DNA from: Phycisphaerales bacterium
GTDB taxonomy: Bacteria; Planctomycetota; Phycisphaerae; Sedimentisphaerales; Anaerobacaceae
DNA length: 64,000 nucleotides
Direction: 5' to 3'
Assembly: GCA_003141315.1 (NCBI GenBank)
Contig: PLLP01000002.1
Coordinates: forward strand, 124,001-188,000
Shown here: in pieces, positions 7,683-16,699 of the stretch
How the letters are laid out: the number at the start of each line of letters is the position of its first letter
How positions within the stretch are numbered: position 1 is the first letter of the stretch
Program-made: the position numbers and the translations under genes
The notes under the pieces: model-generated
Database searches by the model: none
What the model saw: the letters and a program-made list of their open reading frames with translations, nothing else
Told to the model about the DNA's origin: nothing

Positions 7683-8729
7683 TCAATTTATAAGGAGGTC
7701 GATGCCGGGGGTTTTGGAGAGTTTGTAAGCCGGGGCAGGTGAGATGAGAATGGCCTCGGTGTGCGGTAGAGTTTTAATCAGGGCGAGACCTTTTTCCGGG
7801 CCTAAAACGTTGACGGCGGTGGAGATCGCATCGGCGTCGGCGGCGAGCGGCGTGATTATGGTATCGCTCGCGAGGCCTTGCGCGCTGCGGCCGGTAAGGG
7901 GGTTAACGATGTGGCTGAAATGCCGGCCATTAATGGTGGCGAATCGGCGGTAATCGCCGCTGGTGGTGACGGCGGTATCGTTAAGTTTCAGCGTGAGGAT
8001 TGTCTGGTTGGGGGAATCGAGGTTCGGATTTTGCAGGCCAATGAGCCAGTGTTTGTTATTGTGCGGCGGGGTTCCGAAGCAGCGGAGGTCGCCCCCGATG
8101 ACGACGATGCCGCCGAGGGCGCCGTTATTTTTAATTGCTTCGATGGCGGTGTCGATGCCGTAACCTTTTGCGATGCCGCCGAGGTCGAGCCGCATACCGC
8201 TGACGGCGAAGCGGACGGTTGAATTGGCATCGTCGAGAATCAGTTTGTCGCAGCCGACGAGCGCGCGGGCGGATTGGAGCTGCTCATCTGTCGGCGGTGT
8301 GTTTGCGTCGCCGGCGTTGTGCCAGAGGTCAACGAGCGGGCCGACGGTGATGTCGAATGCGCCGCTGGTTAATTTGCTGAACTGGATACTTTTTTTGATG
8401 AGCTGATAGACCTGCGGGCTTACCCGGACGGGTGAGTCGGCGGCGTGCTGGTTGATGGCGGAGATTTCGGAATCGGGTTTGAAATAGCTGAAGAGGTTTT
8501 CGATGGTGTCGATTTGTTTTATGGCGGCGTCGAGGCAGCGCTGGGCGGTTTGCTTGTCGGCGGCGATGACGGTGATGTGTGCGACGGTTCCCATTTTGCG
8601 GAGGCTGCCGCTTTCGGCCTGATACAGAGGTTTGCTGTAATAAAAAAACGTAAATGCAATGCAGAGAATCGCGAGTCCGCCGAGGCAGACGAGGATTCCA
8701 AGCCGGGTTAGTTTTTTATCTTTATCCAT
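7683..8729 (-). CDS. apbE: FAD:protein FMN transferase (ApbE family)
   Basis: Transfers FMN from FAD to a Ser/Thr of target proteins outside or at the membrane. The 348-residue protein begins with one membrane segment (about residues 8-30), so it is membrane-anchored and outward-facing. Family motifs are FKPDSEISAIN, GAFDITVGPLVDLW, LDLGGIAKGYGID, GALGGIVVIGGD and SHIVNPLTGR. No flavoprotein substrate such as rnf or nqr genes is visible nearby, so its target lies elsewhere. The downstream gap contains the family repeats and the divergent radical SAM gene. Confidence 0.92.
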   Translation of the reverse strand: MDKDKKLTRLGILVCLGGLAILCIAFTFFYYSKPLYQAESGSLRKMGTVAHITVIAADKQTAQRCLDAAIKQIDTIENLFSYFKPDSEISAINQHAADSPVRVSPQVYQLIKKSIQFSKLTSGAFDITVGPLVDLWHNAGDANTPPTDEQLQSARALVGCDKLILDDANSTVRFAVSGMRLDLGGIAKGYGIDTAIEAIKNNGALGGIVVIGGDLRCFGTPPHNNKHWLIGLQNPNLDSPNQTILTLKLNDTAVTTSGDYRRFATINGRHFSHIVNPLTGRSAQGLASDTIITPLAADADAISTAVNVLGPEKGLALIKTLPHTEAILISPAPAYKLSKTPGIDLLIN

Positions 8730-8767
8730 AACGAAAAACGACCCCGCAATATAAAAAAAGAAACGGC

Positions 8768-8825
8768 AACCCCCTTATAAATAAGGGGGCTAAATACAAC
8801 GTCGCCGTGCCGGCGACGGCTAAAC
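8768..8825. repeat. Two adjacent palindromic repeats between apbE and the radical SAM gene
   Basis: First a hairpin CCCCCTTA...TAAGGGGG followed by GCTAAATACAAC (8768-8800), one of several copies in the window. Then comes the palindrome GTCGCCGTGCCGGCGACGGC with TAAAC (8801-8825). The latter 25 bases recur exactly inside the radical SAM coding region at 10234-10258. Confidence 0.85.
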
Positions 8826-8874
8826 AACTACTGAATACAGTGGTAAATAGTAAGCGATTTTTTATAATGGGGCA

Positions 8875-10761
8875 ATGGATAACAGAAAGGTTCAGAATTT
8901 GGAAGGGCGGGTGAACGGGGAATTTTTGCCTTTTGTTCGCAGGCCCGCGAGGTATATCGGCGGCGAGGTGAACCAGGTTAAAAAGGACTTGTCTGACTGC
9001 CGGCTGCGGATAGCGCTGTGCTTTCCCGACGTGTATGAAGTGGGGATGAGCCATACGGGGCTGGCGATTATTTACGATATTCTCAATCAACTGGCCGGTG
9101 TGGCGGCGGAGCGGTGTTTTTCGCCGTGGGCGGATGCGGAAAAAATCCTGCGGGATAAAAAAATCCCGATGTTCAGTCTCGAATCGAAGGCGGCACTGGC
9201 GAGTTTCGATTGCATAGGTTTCAGTCTTACCAATGAGTTGTGTTATACGAACGTGCTGAACATTCTGGATTTGGCGGGTCTGAAATTACGCAGCAGGGAC
9301 AGGGATGAAAGCGACCCGCTGATAATCGGCGGGGGGATGCAGGCGAACAGTTGCGAGCCGGCGGCGGATTTTTTCGACTTGTTTGTTCTGGGCGATGGCG
9401 AAGAGGCGGTTGTCGCGCTTGCGAAGGTTTTGATTGAGGAAAAGGCGAAGGGGACAAGCAAAAGGGATACCCTTAAGCGAATAGCGGAAAGTTTCGAGTG
9501 GGCTTATGTGCCGCAGTTTTATGAATTGGAAAATAATCGCCTGAAGCCGCTCCTGCCGGATTTGCGGACGCAATTTAAGAGCGCGGTTGTTGAGGATTTT
9601 GAAAATGCGTCAGTGCCGCTGTCGCCGATAGTGCCGTTTGTGCAGGCGATTCACGAGCGTGTATGCGTCGAGATAATGCGGGGCTGCCCGGGCAGATGCC
9701 GGTTTTGCCAGGCGAGTTTTTGCAGGAGGCCGATACGATACCGCAGCATCGACAGGATAGTCGAGATTGCGAAGAAGGCTTATGCGGCGACGGGATTCGA
9801 CACGGTGAGTCTGCTGAGTTTATCGAGCGGGGATTATCCGGATTTGGAAAAGCTCGTTGAAAAGCTGAATGAATATTTTCACGAAAAAAGCGTGGGGCTG
9901 TCGCTACCGAGCCTGCGGGTTCAAGAGCAGTTAAAACTTTTGCCTGCGCTGGCGTCGGACGTTCGCAAGGGAGCGATTACGATTGCGGTGGAGGCGGCGG
10001 GCGAGCGGCTTCGGCGGGTTATTAATAAGCCGTTGAAGGATGAGGATTTGTTTGCGGCGGTCGGGCAGGCGTGGAAGTCGGGCTGGGGGCATATAAAGTT
10101 GTATTTCATGGTGGGATTGCCGGGCGAAACGGAAGAGGATATCAGGAAAATCGTTGAGCTTTGTGTGAGGCTTGCGAACCTTCGAAGGGAGATTGACGCA
10201 GGGCCGGAAGGCGTCGCCGTGCAAACAGAAAGCGTCGCCGTGCCGGCGACGGCTAAACGGTTTGGTGGTTCACGGGCGGGCCAGATAAACGCCGCGGTGA
10301 GCTGGTTTGTGCCGAAGGCGCATACGCCATTCGGGTGGCTGGGGCAGAAGCCGGCAGGATATTTCGAGAAGGCGAGGCAGATAATTCTGGATGAAAAACG
10401 GAGACTATATGCGAAGACGGTTCAGTTTAAGTTTCATCATATAGATATGAGTATTCTCGAAGCGGCGATTGGCCGCGGCGACAGGCAGCTATCGAATGTG
10501 ATCGAATCCGCGTTTCGCAGGGGGGCGAGGTTCGACCTGTGGGACGATTGTTTCGATGCGGAGAAATGGAAGGGGGCGTTTGCAGAGGCCGGTTTGGATA
10601 TGGAGGCCTGTGCGCAGAAGCAGTTCGTGCCTGCTGATGGCGGGCCGTGGGAGCATTTGGGCGGGCCGGAAAAGGAATATCTGATGGGCCATCTTGAGGA
10701 GGCGGTAAAAGAGAAGACAGAAGGCAGAGGACAGAACACAGAACAAAAAAATAACCAATGA
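8875..10761 (+). CDS. B12-binding-like radical SAM protein (TIGR03960-type)
   Basis: A 628-residue protein whose N-terminal part (VGMSHTGLAIIYDILN, FSLTNELCYTNVL, IIGGGMQANSCEPAADFFD) is a cobalamin-binding-like domain. It is followed by a radical SAM core with MRGCPGRCRFCQASF, the CxxxCxxC cluster near residues 265-275. This matches the uncharacterised TIGR03960-type family, whose substrate is unknown. At about residue 457 the stretch VAVQTESVAVPATAKR is encoded by a copy of a palindromic intergenic repeat and is probably an insertion. The last codons (GRGQNTEQKNNQ) also run into a repeat, so the natural C-terminus may have been shorter. It is transcribed divergently from apbE. Confidence 0.85.
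   Translation: MDNRKVQNLEGRVNGEFLPFVRRPARYIGGEVNQVKKDLSDCRLRIALCFPDVYEVGMSHTGLAIIYDILNQLAGVAAERCFSPWADAEKILRDKKIPMFSLESKAALASFDCIGFSLTNELCYTNVLNILDLAGLKLRSRDRDESDPLIIGGGMQANSCEPAADFFDLFVLGDGEEAVVALAKVLIEEKAKGTSKRDTLKRIAESFEWAYVPQFYELENNRLKPLLPDLRTQFKSAVVEDFENASVPLSPIVPFVQAIHERVCVEIMRGCPGRCRFCQASFCRRPIRYRSIDRIVEIAKKAYAATGFDTVSLLSLSSGDYPDLEKLVEKLNEYFHEKSVGLSLPSLRVQEQLKLLPALASDVRKGAITIAVEAAGERLRRVINKPLKDEDLFAAVGQAWKSGWGHIKLYFMVGLPGETEEDIRKIVELCVRLANLRREIDAGPEGVAVQTESVAVPATAKRFGGSRAGQINAAVSWFVPKAHTPFGWLGQKPAGYFEKARQIILDEKRRLYAKTVQFKFHHIDMSILEAAIGRGDRQLSNVIESAFRRGARFDLWDDCFDAEKWKGAFAEAGLDMEACAQKQFVPADGGPWEHLGGPEKEYLMGHLEEAVKEKTEGRGQNTEQKNNQ
10234..10258. repeat. Palindromic repeat inside the radical SAM coding sequence
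   Basis: Exact 25-base copy of 8801-8825, in frame within the gene. A partial GCGTCGCCGTGC copy sits just before it (10211-10222). Neither breaks the reading frame. Confidence 0.9.
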
Positions 10762-10768
10762 CCAAGAG

Positions 10769-10834
10769 ACAATAACCAAGGCAATAACCAATGACCAAAC
10801 GCACAAGTTTTTTGGAATTTGCATCTTGGTTTTT
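10769..10834. repeat. Dispersed repeat with CCAAG/CTTGG arms, copy 1
   Basis: Reiterated AATAACCAA units are followed by a 42-base core (10793-10834, beginning GACCAAACGCACAAG). That core recurs at 41459-41500 with three mismatches. It occupies the gap between the convergent radical SAM gene and mraY. Confidence 0.85.
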
Positions 10835-10870
10835 GGTGATTTCCGCAAAAAAAGTGGGAAGGGTAATATT

Positions 10871-12010
10871 TTAACGGATTTTGATAGTGACGAGGGCGAG
10901 GGCGGCGAAGGCGGCGGCGAGGAGCCAAAAACGTACGACGACCTGAGGCTCACTCCAGCCTTTGAGCTGGAAGTGGTGATGGATGGGGGCCATTCTGAAG
11001 ATACGTTTTCCGCCTGTTAGTTTGAAGCAGCCGACCTGTAGTATGACGCTGGCGAGTTCCATAACAAAGACGCCGCCGATGACGAGCAGGAGGATTTCAT
11101 TTCTTGTGACGAGCGCGCCGTAGCCCATAGCGGCGCCGAGCGGCAGCGAGCCGGTATCACCCATAAAGACCTGTGCGGGGTGGCAATTATACCAGAGGAA
11201 GCCGAGGACGGAGCCGAGAATAGCAGCGTAAAAGACGGACAGTTCGCCGGCGTCGGTAATGAATGGCAGCGAAAGGTAACCTGCCCAGGTAGCGGTGGTG
11301 TAAGGCGACATAGTTTCGGAGGCGACGTAGCAGAGTATGATGAGGACGAGGCTGACGAGCCCGACGAGACCTGCGGCGAGGCCATCCATACCGTCGGCGA
11401 AATTGACGGCGTTGCTTGTGGCGGTGATGTAGAGGATTGCGATGATGATGAAGACGGCGTTTGCGAGCGGCAGGCCGTGCTTATAGAAAGGGAGCCAGAG
11501 TTGTCTGCCGTCGGGGATATTAGCGAAGTCGGTATAGAGGAATGAGGCGATGAGGACAGAGCCTCCGATTTGGAAGAGGATTTTTTCCCAGGGTTTCAGG
11601 CCGTTGCGGCTGCGCTGTTTGATTTGGCTGGTGAGTTTGAGCCAGTCGTCGGCGGCGCCGATTGCGCCGAACCAGAGTATGATGATGATGGCCTTCTGGA
11701 TGAAGGGGTTGGTAAGTTTTGCCCAGAGCAGGACGGCTGAGAGAGCAGCGATGAGAATTATGATGCCGCCCATAGTCGGGGTGTTGGCTTTGTCTTTGGT
11801 GAGGTCGTTGAGGGCGGCGTTGTGGAATTCGGGCTTGTCGCCGATTTTTTTGCTGAGCAGGAATCGAATGATTTTGGGCGCAAGCAATAGTGCGAGCAGG
11901 AAGCTTGTGAGCAGCGCGGCCATTGAGCGGAACATCACGTTTTGCCAGGCGTAGAAGCCGAGGTTGTGCGTGATACTATCTCGAAGATACCAGAAAAGGT
12001 GGTATATCAT
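10871..12010 (-). CDS. mraY: Phospho-N-acetylmuramoyl-pentapeptide transferase MraY
   Basis: Integral membrane enzyme that makes lipid I from UDP-MurNAc-pentapeptide and undecaprenyl phosphate. Family motifs are KANTPTMGGIIIL (an early cytoplasmic loop), the Asp-rich FGAIGAADDWLKL, NAVNFADGMDGLAAG and FMGDTGSLPLGA, plus the C-terminal APIHHHFQLKGWSE. About ten hydrophobic segments fit the family. I start at the ATG at 12008-12010 (MIYHLFWYLRDS), the family-like N-terminus, rather than at 12028, where the extra codons come from an A/T-rich repeat. It is the third gene of murE-murF-mraY. Confidence 0.95.
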   Translation of the reverse strand: MIYHLFWYLRDSITHNLGFYAWQNVMFRSMAALLTSFLLALLLAPKIIRFLLSKKIGDKPEFHNAALNDLTKDKANTPTMGGIIILIAALSAVLLWAKLTNPFIQKAIIIILWFGAIGAADDWLKLTSQIKQRSRNGLKPWEKILFQIGGSVLIASFLYTDFANIPDGRQLWLPFYKHGLPLANAVFIIIAILYITATSNAVNFADGMDGLAAGLVGLVSLVLIILCYVASETMSPYTTATWAGYLSLPFITDAGELSVFYAAILGSVLGFLWYNCHPAQVFMGDTGSLPLGAAMGYGALVTRNEILLLVIGGVFVMELASVILQVGCFKLTGGKRIFRMAPIHHHFQLKGWSEPQVVVRFWLLAAAFAALALVTIKIR

Positions 12011-12051
12011 AAAAAAATCAAAAATCAAAAACCAAGAACCGAAATCAAAGA

Positions 12052-13449
<1,398 letters not shown>

Positions 13450-13453
13450 ATTT

Positions 13454-13486
13454 GGTTCGACCCCTTCGACAAGCTCAGGGCAGGCC
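13454..13486. repeat. Dispersed TTCGACAAGCTCAGGG repeat at the murE/murF junction
   Basis: The sequence GGTTCGACCCCTTCGACAAG continues as CTCAGGGCAGGC. It also encodes the last residues of MurE. Related pieces occur at 50032-50070, 59481-59510 and 59951-59976. Confidence 0.8.
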
Positions 13487-14986
13487 GCTCACCACTTTGG
13501 TTTTGAGAAATTCGGTTGCAGTTTCCTGGTCTGAGAAGTGGATGGTTTTGTCCGCGAGGATTTGGTAATTTTCGTGGCCTTTGCCTGCGATGAGGACAAC
13601 ATCATTTTTTTGTGCGTTTTCTACGGCGATGCCGATGGCCTTATATCTATCCGGTTCAACTTTGATTTTAGATGAATTTGGATTTGTGAAACCGGCGATG
13701 ATTTCGCTGATTATTGTTTGGGGGTTTTCGGTTCTGGGGTTGTCGCTGGTGACGATGATGAGGTCTGCGAAGTGTTCTGCGACTTTGGCCATACGGGGTC
13801 GTTTGGTTTTGTCGCGGTCTCCGCCGCAGCCGAAAACGACGATGAGTTTTCCTGCGCAAAGTGGTTTAAGAGTTTCGAGGACGTTTTGCAGAGCGTCGTC
13901 GGTGTGCGCGTAATCGACGAGGACGGTAAAGGGATTTTCGTGCGGCACTTTCTGGAGTCTGCCGGGCGGGGGCGCGGGGTTGGAAAGGGCAGAGCAGATT
14001 GTGTCGAGGCTGATTCCTGCGGCGATTGCGAGTCCTGCGGCGGCGAGGCAGTTGCTTATGTTGAATTTGCCGAGCAGAGGCGATTTGATTATATGTTTTT
14101 GGCCCTGGTATTCGAGGGCGAAGGTTGTGCCGGTAGTGTTCATAACCTCGATGTGTGCGGTCAAATCGGCGGGTGCGTCGATTGAATACCAGAGCAGGCG
14201 CGCCTTTGTGTGCTGTGCGATATATTCGGATTCCGGGGATTGTTTATTGAGGATGGCGGCGGCGTTTTTGTCGAGCGAGGAGAAGAGTTTAGTTTTGGCG
14301 GCGAGGTAGTTATCTTTGGTTTTGTGGTAGTCGAGGTGGTCGCCCGTGAGGTTGGTGAAGGCAGCGGCGGCGAAGCGGATGCCTGCGAGCCTGTGCTGGT
14401 CGAGTGCGTGGCTGCTGGCTTCGGTGACCATAAATTCTGCGCCGGCTTCGACCATCTGGTTTGTGATGTCGGCGATGGTGAAGGAATCGGGGGTGGTGAG
14501 TTTTGACGGGAATAATTTTTCGCCGGTATCGTAGAGGACGGTGCTGATTAGGCCGCATCGGGAGCCTGCGGTTTGGATTATGGAGCGGACGAGGTATGCG
14601 GTGGTTGTTTTGCCGTTGGTGCCGGTGACGGCGAGGCAGGTGAGTTTATCGGCAGGGAAACCTTTTTTCGCGTGTGCGAGCAGGGCTGCGGCGCGGGCGG
14701 AGTTATCGACGAGGATAAATTCACTGCTCGTCGCTCGTCGCTCCGCCTCGGGTCCGCCGGAGGCGGATAAGTCGTCGCTCGTTGCTTGTGGTTTGTAATT
14801 TGGATTATCGATAACGATGAATTTTGCGCCTTGTTCGATGGCCTGTTTGATAAAGTTGTGGCCATTGAGCTTTGCGCCTTTTACGGCGATGAAGATGTCG
14901 CCCGGTTTTACGGTTCGAGAATCAACGCAGAGGTTAGGTGGGCCTGGTCGGCTGACGAGTTTCAGCAGGTTTTCAAAGGTTATCAT
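13475..14986 (-). CDS. murE: UDP-MurNAc-tripeptide ligase MurE (meso-diaminopimelate type)
   Basis: Adds the third amino acid to UDP-MurNAc-L-Ala-D-Glu. The P-loop AVTGTNGKTTTAYLV and STVLYDTGEKLFPS are seen, and the specificity motif DNPR (TSDNPRTENP) predicts meso-diaminopimelate as substrate. Around residues 68-85 the stretch TSDDLSASGGPEAERRATSS is unusual for the family. It is encoded by direct CGTCGCTCG repeats around the palindrome TCCGCCGGAGGCGGA (14753-14767), so it is probably a repeat insertion. The C-terminus (KTKVVSGLP) ends inside another dispersed repeat. First gene of murE-murF-mraY; no clear promoter is visible before it. Confidence 0.95.
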   Translation of the reverse strand: MITFENLLKLVSRPGPPNLCVDSRTVKPGDIFIAVKGAKLNGHNFIKQAIEQGAKFIVIDNPNYKPQATSDDLSASGGPEAERRATSSEFILVDNSARAAALLAHAKKGFPADKLTCLAVTGTNGKTTTAYLVRSIIQTAGSRCGLISTVLYDTGEKLFPSKLTTPDSFTIADITNQMVEAGAEFMVTEASSHALDQHRLAGIRFAAAAFTNLTGDHLDYHKTKDNYLAAKTKLFSSLDKNAAAILNKQSPESEYIAQHTKARLLWYSIDAPADLTAHIEVMNTTGTTFALEYQGQKHIIKSPLLGKFNISNCLAAAGLAIAAGISLDTICSALSNPAPPPGRLQKVPHENPFTVLVDYAHTDDALQNVLETLKPLCAGKLIVVFGCGGDRDKTKRPRMAKVAEHFADLIIVTSDNPRTENPQTIISEIIAGFTNPNSSKIKVEPDRYKAIGIAVENAQKNDVVLIAGKGHENYQILADKTIHFSDQETATEFLKTKVVSGLP

Positions 14987-15081
14987 TTTTATTATAGCAC
15001 TCTTTCAAGTTTCGGATTATACTTTTTAAGGCATAAAGGATATTTCGTCAAATTCAATTCATTATGATAAGGATAGCTGCG

Positions 15082-16638
15082 ATGAGAAAGATAATTTTTT
15101 GCGTTTCGGGATTTGTTTTTCTTTTTTGTTTTGGTGTAAGGCTTTCGGCAGCGGCGGTCAGGTCTGCCGCGGGCGGGGCTGCGATGGGCGAGGAGAACTA
15201 TTTTGCGCTTTTTATGGAGGGCAAAAAGGTCGGCTACGCCGTCAACACGAGAGAGATGGCTGACGGGAAGGTAAAGACGGGGACGACAATCAATGTTACG
15301 ATAAATCGTGGGGGCGCGTCGGTATCAATGCAGATGTCTGAATCAACGGTGGAGACCGAGAAGGGCAAGCCGCTTTCGTTCGAGTCGGAGCAGCAGATGA
15401 GTTTTATGAAGATGGGGCTGTCAGGCAGGGTTGAGCCGAATGGGATGCTTACGATTACCAATAGCGGCACGGGCGGTGGGCAGAACAGGAAGATTCCGTG
15501 GCCTGCCGGTGCGCTGATGCCGGAGGGGCTTCGGCTTTTGGAAAAGGAAAAAGGATTAAAGAAGGGGACGACTTACAAGGTGAAGGCATTTGAATCTTCG
15601 TCGGCGGACGTGGTTGATGTTAATGTGAGTGTCGGCGAGAGGCAAAAGGTGAACCTGCTGGGGAGAGTTGTGGAGCTTACGGAGGTTAGGACAAAGATGA
15701 TGCTGCCGATGGCGGGCGAGATTGAGAACGTCGGATACGTGGATGATAATCTGGAGATTCAAAAGAGCATAATGCCGATTCTGGGAATGACGATTGAAAT
15801 GGTTGCCTGCCCGAAGGAATTTGCGGAGGCTCCGCCGGAAGTTTTCGATGTGATTGGCAAGATGTTTGTGAAATCGCCGCAGCCAATCAGCGACGTGCGC
15901 GGGGCGGAATCGATAACGTATTATCTTAGCCCGGCTGTCGATGCTAATGTGCCTGCCGGGTCCGCGAGGGCGGATATAATCAAGCTGGAGCGGATTCCAT
16001 CGACGAATTATCAGGTTGTTTCGAGGCAGGAAGGCGGGAAGGTGGTTGTGCGGGTAAGTCAGGCGGTGATGCCGAAGGGTGCGCGGATTCCGTATAATGG
16101 AAATGACGCGGAGGCGGTGGCGGCGTTGAAGCCGAGCAGGTTTGTGCAGAGCGATAATGAAAAGATAGTGAAACTCGCCAGGCAGGCGGTCGGTAATACG
16201 GATGACGCGGCGGAGGCGGCGAGAAGGATAGAAAAATTTGTGGCGGGGTACATCGAGAGCAAGACGTTATCGGTCGGCTATGCATCGGCGGCTGAGGTAG
16301 CACAGAGCAGGGAGGGCGATTGCTCGGAGTTTGCGGTTTTGACTGCGGGATTGTGCCGGGCAGCAGGGATACCGGCGCAGGTGGTTGTCGGTATTGCGTA
16401 TGTGAGTGAATGGCATGATATTAAAAATAGTTTCGGTGGGCATGCGTGGGTTCAGGCATACATCGGCGACAGGTGGGTCGGGCTGGATTCGGCGTTTAAG
16501 AGCTCAGGCAGGGGCGGGTTTGATGCGGGGCATATTGCTTTGGCGATAGGCAGCGGCGACCCGGAGGACGTGTTCCGGCTGGTGAATACGTTTGGCAAAT
16601 TCAGGATAGACAAAATAGAAGTGGCGGCGAAAAAGTGA
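15082..16638 (+). CDS. Secreted transglutaminase-like protein
   Basis: A protein of about 518 residues with a signal peptide (MRKIIFCVSGFVFLFCFGV). A long, mostly beta N-terminal region is followed by a transglutaminase/cysteine-protease-like core near residues 395-475. The core has REGDCSEFAVLTAG (Cys), FGGHAWVQAYIG (His) and VGLDSAFK (Asp), a complete Cys-His-Asp triad. It therefore probably acts outside the cytoplasm on peptides or proteins. The ATG at 15082 follows AAGGATAG and begins the signal peptide directly; the upstream ATG at 15064 would add six residues. It is divergent from murE and convergent with recJ. Confidence 0.85.
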   Translation: MRKIIFCVSGFVFLFCFGVRLSAAAVRSAAGGAAMGEENYFALFMEGKKVGYAVNTREMADGKVKTGTTINVTINRGGASVSMQMSESTVETEKGKPLSFESEQQMSFMKMGLSGRVEPNGMLTITNSGTGGGQNRKIPWPAGALMPEGLRLLEKEKGLKKGTTYKVKAFESSSADVVDVNVSVGERQKVNLLGRVVELTEVRTKMMLPMAGEIENVGYVDDNLEIQKSIMPILGMTIEMVACPKEFAEAPPEVFDVIGKMFVKSPQPISDVRGAESITYYLSPAVDANVPAGSARADIIKLERIPSTNYQVVSRQEGGKVVVRVSQAVMPKGARIPYNGNDAEAVAALKPSRFVQSDNEKIVKLARQAVGNTDDAAEAARRIEKFVAGYIESKTLSVGYASAAEVAQSREGDCSEFAVLTAGLCRAAGIPAQVVVGIAYVSEWHDIKNSFGGHAWVQAYIGDRWVGLDSAFKSSGRGGFDAGHIALAIGSGDPEDVFRLVNTFGKFRIDKIEVAAKK

Positions 16639-16650
16639 CGGAGGAAAATA

Positions 16651-16676
16651 GGCACAAAGGCACAAAGGAAATAAGA
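16651..16676. repeat. GGCACAAAGGCACAAAGG purine-rich repeat
   Basis: Between the convergent transglutaminase and recJ genes. This is a member of the GGCACARAG family seen also near 18671, 22184, 25060, 26053 (reverse), 49561, 51301 and 59430. Confidence 0.7.
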
Positions 16677-16699
16677 GTCGCCTGCGACGGAAGGCTGTC

